From the NCBI GenBank assembly GCA_035693105.1, contig DASSHC010000487.1, positions 1-22,660 of the forward strand: 22,660 nucleotides of DNA. The letters are read 5' to 3'. The notes beneath the pieces are model-generated. The model saw nothing but the letters and a program-made list of their open reading frames with translations, had not been told where the DNA came from and did not search any database. The DNA is from DASSHC01 sp035693105 (GTDB taxonomy: Bacteria > Chloroflexota > Chloroflexia > Thermomicrobiales > Thermomicrobiaceae). Positions 22,201-22,660 of the stretch are shown here, one piece after another; within the stretch, counting starts at the first letter, position 1, and every line of letters begins with the position of its first letter. Made by a program: the position numbers and the translations under genes.

Positions 22201-22660
22201 CTAGCTGGCCTTTTCCAGCCGCGGGCCGCGCCAGCCACACTGGTTGTTGCGGCAGCGGATGGCACCCCGCGCGGTCTCCACCAGCAGGTCGCCGCAGGAC
22301 GGGCAGCGCTCGCCGGTCGGCTTCTCGGAGCTGGTGAAGGTGCAGTCGGGGTAGCGGCTGCAGCCGTAGAAGATCGGGCTGCGCCCCTTGACCGGCTTAC
22401 GCGCCCGCTTGACCACCAACTCGCCCTCGCCGCACTGGGGGCAGGTGACGCCGATCTTCTCCAGCAGCGGTTTCGTGTTGCGGCACTCCGGGAAGCCGCT
22501 GCACGCCAGGAAGCGCCCGAAGCGACCCAGCTTGATGACCATCGGGCGGCCGCACTTCTCGCAGACCTCGTCGGTCTCCTCGTCGGCCATCTTGACCCGC
22601 GTCATCTGCTGCGCCGCCTGCTCGACCGTCTGATGAAACGGCCCGTAGAAGTCGCGCATG
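22201..22660 (-). CDS. topA: DNA topoisomerase I, C-terminal zinc-finger part
   Basis: The window edge cuts this gene; about 153 C-terminal residues are present. They start in the end of the type IA core (RDFYGPFHQTVEQAA) and continue with three zinc modules: CEKCGRPM...CSGFPEC, CPQCGEGE...CSRYPDC, and CPSCGDLL...CRNNQC. Together these are the C-terminal topoisomerase zinc fingers that help bind single-stranded DNA. The core enzyme relaxes negative supercoils by a tyrosine-linked single-strand break; the active site lies outside the window. The stop TAG at 22201-22203 is separated from the hslV start by two bases, so topA, hslV and hslU are probably one transcript. Confidence 0.93.
   Translation of the reverse strand, partial: MRDFYGPFHQTVEQAAQQMTRVKMADEETDEVCEKCGRPMVIKLGRFGRFLACSGFPECRNTKPLLEKIGVTCPQCGEGELVVKRARKPVKGRSPIFYGCSRYPDCTFTSSEKPTGERCPSCGDLLVETARGAIRCRNNQCGWRGPRLEKAS

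Noticed and set aside
1..22660. tRNA, rRNA, CRISPR array, prophage or insertion sequence
   Set aside because: I found no tRNA-like cloverleaf, no ribosomal RNA motif, no regularly spaced repeats, and no transposase, integrase or phage protein.

Overview
The window is GC-rich, densely coded bacterial chromosome. It holds 19 protein-coding genes (17 complete, one cut at each edge), no RNA genes, no CRISPR array and no transposase. The gene set suits a Chloroflexota bacterium, perhaps class Thermomicrobia: topA followed directly by hslV and hslU, many stand-alone peptide-type solute-binding lipoproteins, a GT39-type membrane glycosyltransferase, and an ABC ATPase with an AbrB-like tail. This placement is inferred from gene content and base composition only. 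No stretch longer than about 300 bases lacks a gene.

Left part (1-6400, mostly + strand). The window opens in the end of a peptide-type ABC solute-binding protein gene, followed by its two permeases (DppB- and DppC-like). A perfect hairpin lies between the binding protein and the permeases. No ATPase gene follows. After a second strong hairpin come threonine synthase (thrC) and homoserine kinase (thrB), overlapping by 17 bases. A second solute-binding lipoprotein on the - strand runs into the end of thrB and overlaps it by 26 bases. Its promoter, TTGACT-18-TATAAT, is the best in the window.

Middle part (6600-10900, + strand). A PHP-type metallohydrolase, a mosaic palindromic repeat, a GT39-type glycosyltransferase, a zinc-ribbon methyltransferase, and an unrecognised 130-residue protein with nine histidines among residues 8-18 and a Gly/Tyr-rich tail. 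Two hairpins fill the gap to the convergent gene.

Right part (10900-22660, all - strand). A membrane-anchored triple-LysM M23 peptidase; two tandem MacB/LolD-type ABC ATPases without permeases, the first with an AbrB-like C-terminal domain; branched-chain aminotransferase (ilvE); a tightly coupled group reading GT2 glycosyltransferase, ROK sugar kinase, GNAT acetyltransferase, Tat-type solute-binding lipoprotein; a second copy of the mosaic repeat; then hslU, hslV and the zinc-finger end of topA.

How the parts may work together: thrC, thrB and ilvE serve amino-acid synthesis. The polyprenyl-phosphate glycosyl synthase-like GT2 could supply the donor used by the GT39-like enzyme for surface glycans. 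HslV with HslU forms an ATP-dependent protease. The most notable items are the two matching palindromic mosaics, the His-cluster protein, the AbrB-tailed ABC ATPase, and the cytoplasmic N-terminal region of the LysM peptidase. I see no clearly new multi-gene system.
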